Positions 61,923 through 64,000 of a DNA stretch of 64,000 nt are shown here, one piece after another. Where the stretch lies: NCBI GenBank assembly GCA_963786195.1, contig CAWAYH010000010.1:319583-383582 (forward strand). The letters are read 5' to 3'. The position numbers were made by a program, and so were the translations under genes. Positions within the stretch are counted from its first letter, which is position 1, and each line of letters opens with the position of its first letter. Origin of the DNA: CAWAYH01 sp963786195. GTDB taxonomy: Bacteria; Acidobacteriota; Vicinamibacteria; Vicinamibacterales; 2-12-FULL-66-21. The notes below the pieces were generated by a model, which saw only the letters and a list, made by a program, of their open reading frames with translations, was not told the origin of the DNA and ran no database searches.

Positions 61923-62213
61923 GCATGACGGGCTCGGCGGACGCTTTTCCACAGCCCCCGCACAGGCGCGGGAGGCGCCTCCTGTGCACGCTTTGGCACC
62001 CCCGCCCGGTGCACAGAACACGGGCCCAAAAATCCGCACGCCCAGGGGTAATTCATGCACAAGCTAAACGACAGACTTGTAAGGATTAAGAGGCATATTT
62101 AATGCTTTCAACAGCACCTTCTTCTTGTTATAATTTCTTGTTCTCTTGATCTCCTACTTCAGCTAAGAGATCTACGCGCCAGCCCGGCGCTTTCCCGCGA
62201 GGTCATTGCCATC
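61923..62213. other. dnaA-dnaN spacer with AT-rich tract
   Basis: The 291-base gap has one DnaA-type box TTTTCCACA (61945-61953) and an AT-rich stretch (62080-62150), unusual in this GC-rich window and suitable as an unwinding element or the dnaN promoter region. No gene seen. Confidence 0.5.
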
Positions 62214-63335
62214 ATGGAACTGGTTGTCAGGAAGGCCGATCTGCTGCGCGAACTGCAACTGTTCCAGGGCATCGTCGAACGCAAGAACACGATCCCGATT
62301 CTCGCGAACGTCCTGATGGAAGCCAAAGGCGACGAAGTGAAGTTCCTCGCCACAGACCTCGAAGTCGGGTTGAGGAGCAAGTGCGCGGCGTCCGTGGCCA
62401 AAGGCGGGTCGCTGACGCTTCCGGCAAAGAAACTCTACGAGATCATCAAGGCGCTTCCCGAGACGGACGTCCGGATCGAAGAGGACAAGAACGGCGTCAA
62501 GGTTGCCGCGGATCGATTCGACTCGCGGATGCAGACGCTGCCGCGCGAGGATTTTCCCACGCTCCCGGAAGCCAGCGGAACGTCGGGTGCCACGCTGCCT
62601 CGGGATGTGCTCAAGCAGATGGTCCAGAAGACCCAGTTTGCGATCACCGGGGAGGACACCCGCTACTTTCTCAACGGCGCGCTGTTCATCCTGCAGCCGG
62701 ATTCGATGAGCCTGGTCTCGACGGACGGCCATCGGTTGGCGCTGGTGTCGGTGAATCGAACGGGCGCGAAATCGAAAGGCAAGGGCGCCGACGAGGAAGT
62801 GCGCGTGATTCTGCCGCGGAAGACGCTGCTCGAGCTGGGCCGACTGCTCGCTGAGGGAGAAGGCGACATCCAGTACGAGCGCGGTGAGAATCACCTGTTC
62901 TTCGACATCGGCGGCCGGCTGTTGATCTCGCGGATGATCGACGGGCAGTTCCCGGCCTTCGAGCGGGTCATTCCGAAGGCCAACGACAAGCGCGTGGAGT
63001 TCGATCGCGATCGGCTGACGAGCGCCGTCCGGCGCGTCGCGCTGCTCTCGAACGAGCGATCCCGCGCGGTCAAGTTCCAGATCGACAAAGGCAAAGTGGA
63101 AATCGCGTCCAGCAGCCCCGAATTCGGCGAAGCCAAGGAGGTGTTGATCGTCGATTACGCCGGCGCCCCCGTGACGATCTGTTTCAACGCGCAGTATGTG
63201 CTGGATTTCCTGGCGGTCGTTGAAACCGACTCCGTCGGCCTCGAGTTCAAGGACGAGATGAGCCAGGCCGTTATGACGCCAATCGGCGCAGAAGGCTACA
63301 CCTACACCTACGTGATCATGCCCATGCGGGTCTGA
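62214..63335 (+). CDS. dnaN: DNA polymerase III beta sliding clamp
   Basis: The intact 373-residue clamp has three repeated domains. It begins MELVVRKADLLRELQLFQGI; FLATDLEVGLRSKCAASVAK, LVSTDGHRLALVSVNRTG and a C-terminal GYTYVIMPMRV-type end (TYTYVIMPMRV) are typical. It holds the replicative polymerase on DNA. Confidence 0.97.
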   Translation: MELVVRKADLLRELQLFQGIVERKNTIPILANVLMEAKGDEVKFLATDLEVGLRSKCAASVAKGGSLTLPAKKLYEIIKALPETDVRIEEDKNGVKVAADRFDSRMQTLPREDFPTLPEASGTSGATLPRDVLKQMVQKTQFAITGEDTRYFLNGALFILQPDSMSLVSTDGHRLALVSVNRTGAKSKGKGADEEVRVILPRKTLLELGRLLAEGEGDIQYERGENHLFFDIGGRLLISRMIDGQFPAFERVIPKANDKRVEFDRDRLTSAVRRVALLSNERSRAVKFQIDKGKVEIASSSPEFGEAKEVLIVDYAGAPVTICFNAQYVLDFLAVVETDSVGLEFKDEMSQAVMTPIGAEGYTYTYVIMPMRV

Positions 63336-63409
63336 CAGTCGAGGATCGGCATCGGCGACATAGCGTCGCCGATCGCGCGATCGCAGACCGCAGATTTCAA
63401 CACATATTG

Positions 63410-64000
63410 ATGCCTGAATTCGAACAACCCAGCGACGAACAGCGGCCGGCTCCCGGGGAGGAACAGGCGGTTGAGCGTCCGACGACTGCGTCCGCCAGCG
63501 ATAACGGGGCGAGCGCGTCGGACGACTACAGCGCCGACAAAATCAAGGTCCTCGAGGGGCTCGAGGCGGTGCGCAAGCGTCCGGCGATGTACATCGGCTC
63601 GACCGGCACGCCGGGGCTGCACCACCTCGTCTACGAGGTCGTCGACAACTCCATCGACGAAGCGCTGGCCGGATTCTGCGACCAGGTCAACGTCACGCTG
63701 CACATCGACAACTCCGTGACGGTCGTCGACAACGGCCGCGGCATTCCGGTCGATCAACACACCAGCGGGCGGTCGGCGGCCGAAGTCGTCATGACCGTGC
63801 TGCACGCCGGGGGGAAGTTCGACAACCAGAGCTACAAGGTCTCCGGCGGCCTTCACGGCGTCGGCGTGTCCGTCGTCAACGCGCTCTCGGAGTCGCTGGA
63901 GCTCGAGATCTGGCGCAACGGGCAGGTCTACAAGCAGTCCTACGAGCGCGGCAACGCGCTTGGCGCCATCGAAGTCACCGGCACCACCAAGAAGCGCGGC
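63410..64000 (+). CDS. gyrB: DNA gyrase subunit B, 3' end outside window
   Basis: From the ATG at 63410 a 45-residue acidic, Ser/Ala-rich N-terminal extension precedes the GHKL ATPase: IKVLEGLEAVRKRPAMYIGS, VYEVVDNSIDEALAG, VVDNGRGIPVD, GRSAAEVVMTVLHAGGKFD and KVSGGLHGVGVSVVNALS. The frame is open to the window end, giving 197 residues. ParE is excluded by context beside dnaN and the family motifs, although the two are close. Confidence 0.95.
   Translation, partial: MPEFEQPSDEQRPAPGEEQAVERPTTASASDNGASASDDYSADKIKVLEGLEAVRKRPAMYIGSTGTPGLHHLVYEVVDNSIDEALAGFCDQVNVTLHIDNSVTVVDNGRGIPVDQHTSGRSAAEVVMTVLHAGGKFDNQSYKVSGGLHGVGVSVVNALSESLELEIWRNGQVYKQSYERGNALGAIEVTGTTKKRG

Overview
The window is GC-rich bacterial chromosome, and I read it as an origin-of-replication region from an Acidobacteriota genome, most likely of the Vicinamibacteria type. 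No rRNA is present, so this rests on gene content: an FtsX-type permease of the orphan acidobacterial kind, a VWFA protein of the acidobacterial kind, an OmpA lipoprotein of the CATKKF type, an lmo0937-like mini membrane protein, and an origin cluster typical of Gram-negative bacteria. I recognised no tRNA, rRNA, CRISPR array or complete insertion sequence.

Layout. 1-5.8 kb: a partial LigD polymerase domain, a Tat-exported class V aminotransferase, an OmpA lipoprotein, a VWFA protein and a class I aminotransferase, most of them broken by small indels. 5.9-16 kb: a SpoIIE-type phosphatase, an M1 metallopeptidase, a short orphan NuoG-like protein, CcdA, a lipid kinase, a GAF membrane sensor and a PDZ protein. 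16-23.6 kb: a GAF/SpoIIE phosphatase, FabZ, a membrane metalloprotease-like protein, an Lrp regulator coupled to an EamA exporter, a FadH-type reductase and a PCYCGC lipoprotein. 23.6-28.4 kb: a dense signalling block (hybrid kinase, FliA-like sigma factor, a DHp-only mini protein paired with an excisionase-like HTH, and an NtrC-type regulator). 28.4-43.4 kb: a permease, DusB, a NusG paralogue, a SurA-like chaperone, Mfd, an ECF sigma/anti-sigma pair, heptose adenylyltransferase, a Wzm/Wzt exporter and a PP2C phosphatase. 43.4-49.7 kb: F-type ATP synthase genes b', b, delta, alpha, gamma, beta and epsilon, without the a and c subunits.

50-64 kb is the origin region: selD, parB, parA, a perfect parS site, rsmG, mnmG, mnmE, khpB, yidC, yidD, rnpA and rpmH on the minus strand; DnaA boxes; then dnaA, dnaN and gyrB on the plus strand. 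Replication initiation, segregation, tRNA U34 modification and membrane-protein insertion genes form two diverging blocks around the probable oriC. SelD appears to be a selenoprotein itself: an in-frame TGA at codon 13 is followed at once by a SECIS-like hairpin.

A strong caveat is sequence quality. Many genes that should be essential (parA, parB, rsmG, mnmG, mnmE, yidC, rnpA) are broken by one-base indels, while 29-50 kb is almost clean. I treat these as probable sequencing or assembly errors, give the reconstructed gene span, and note where the frame changes.
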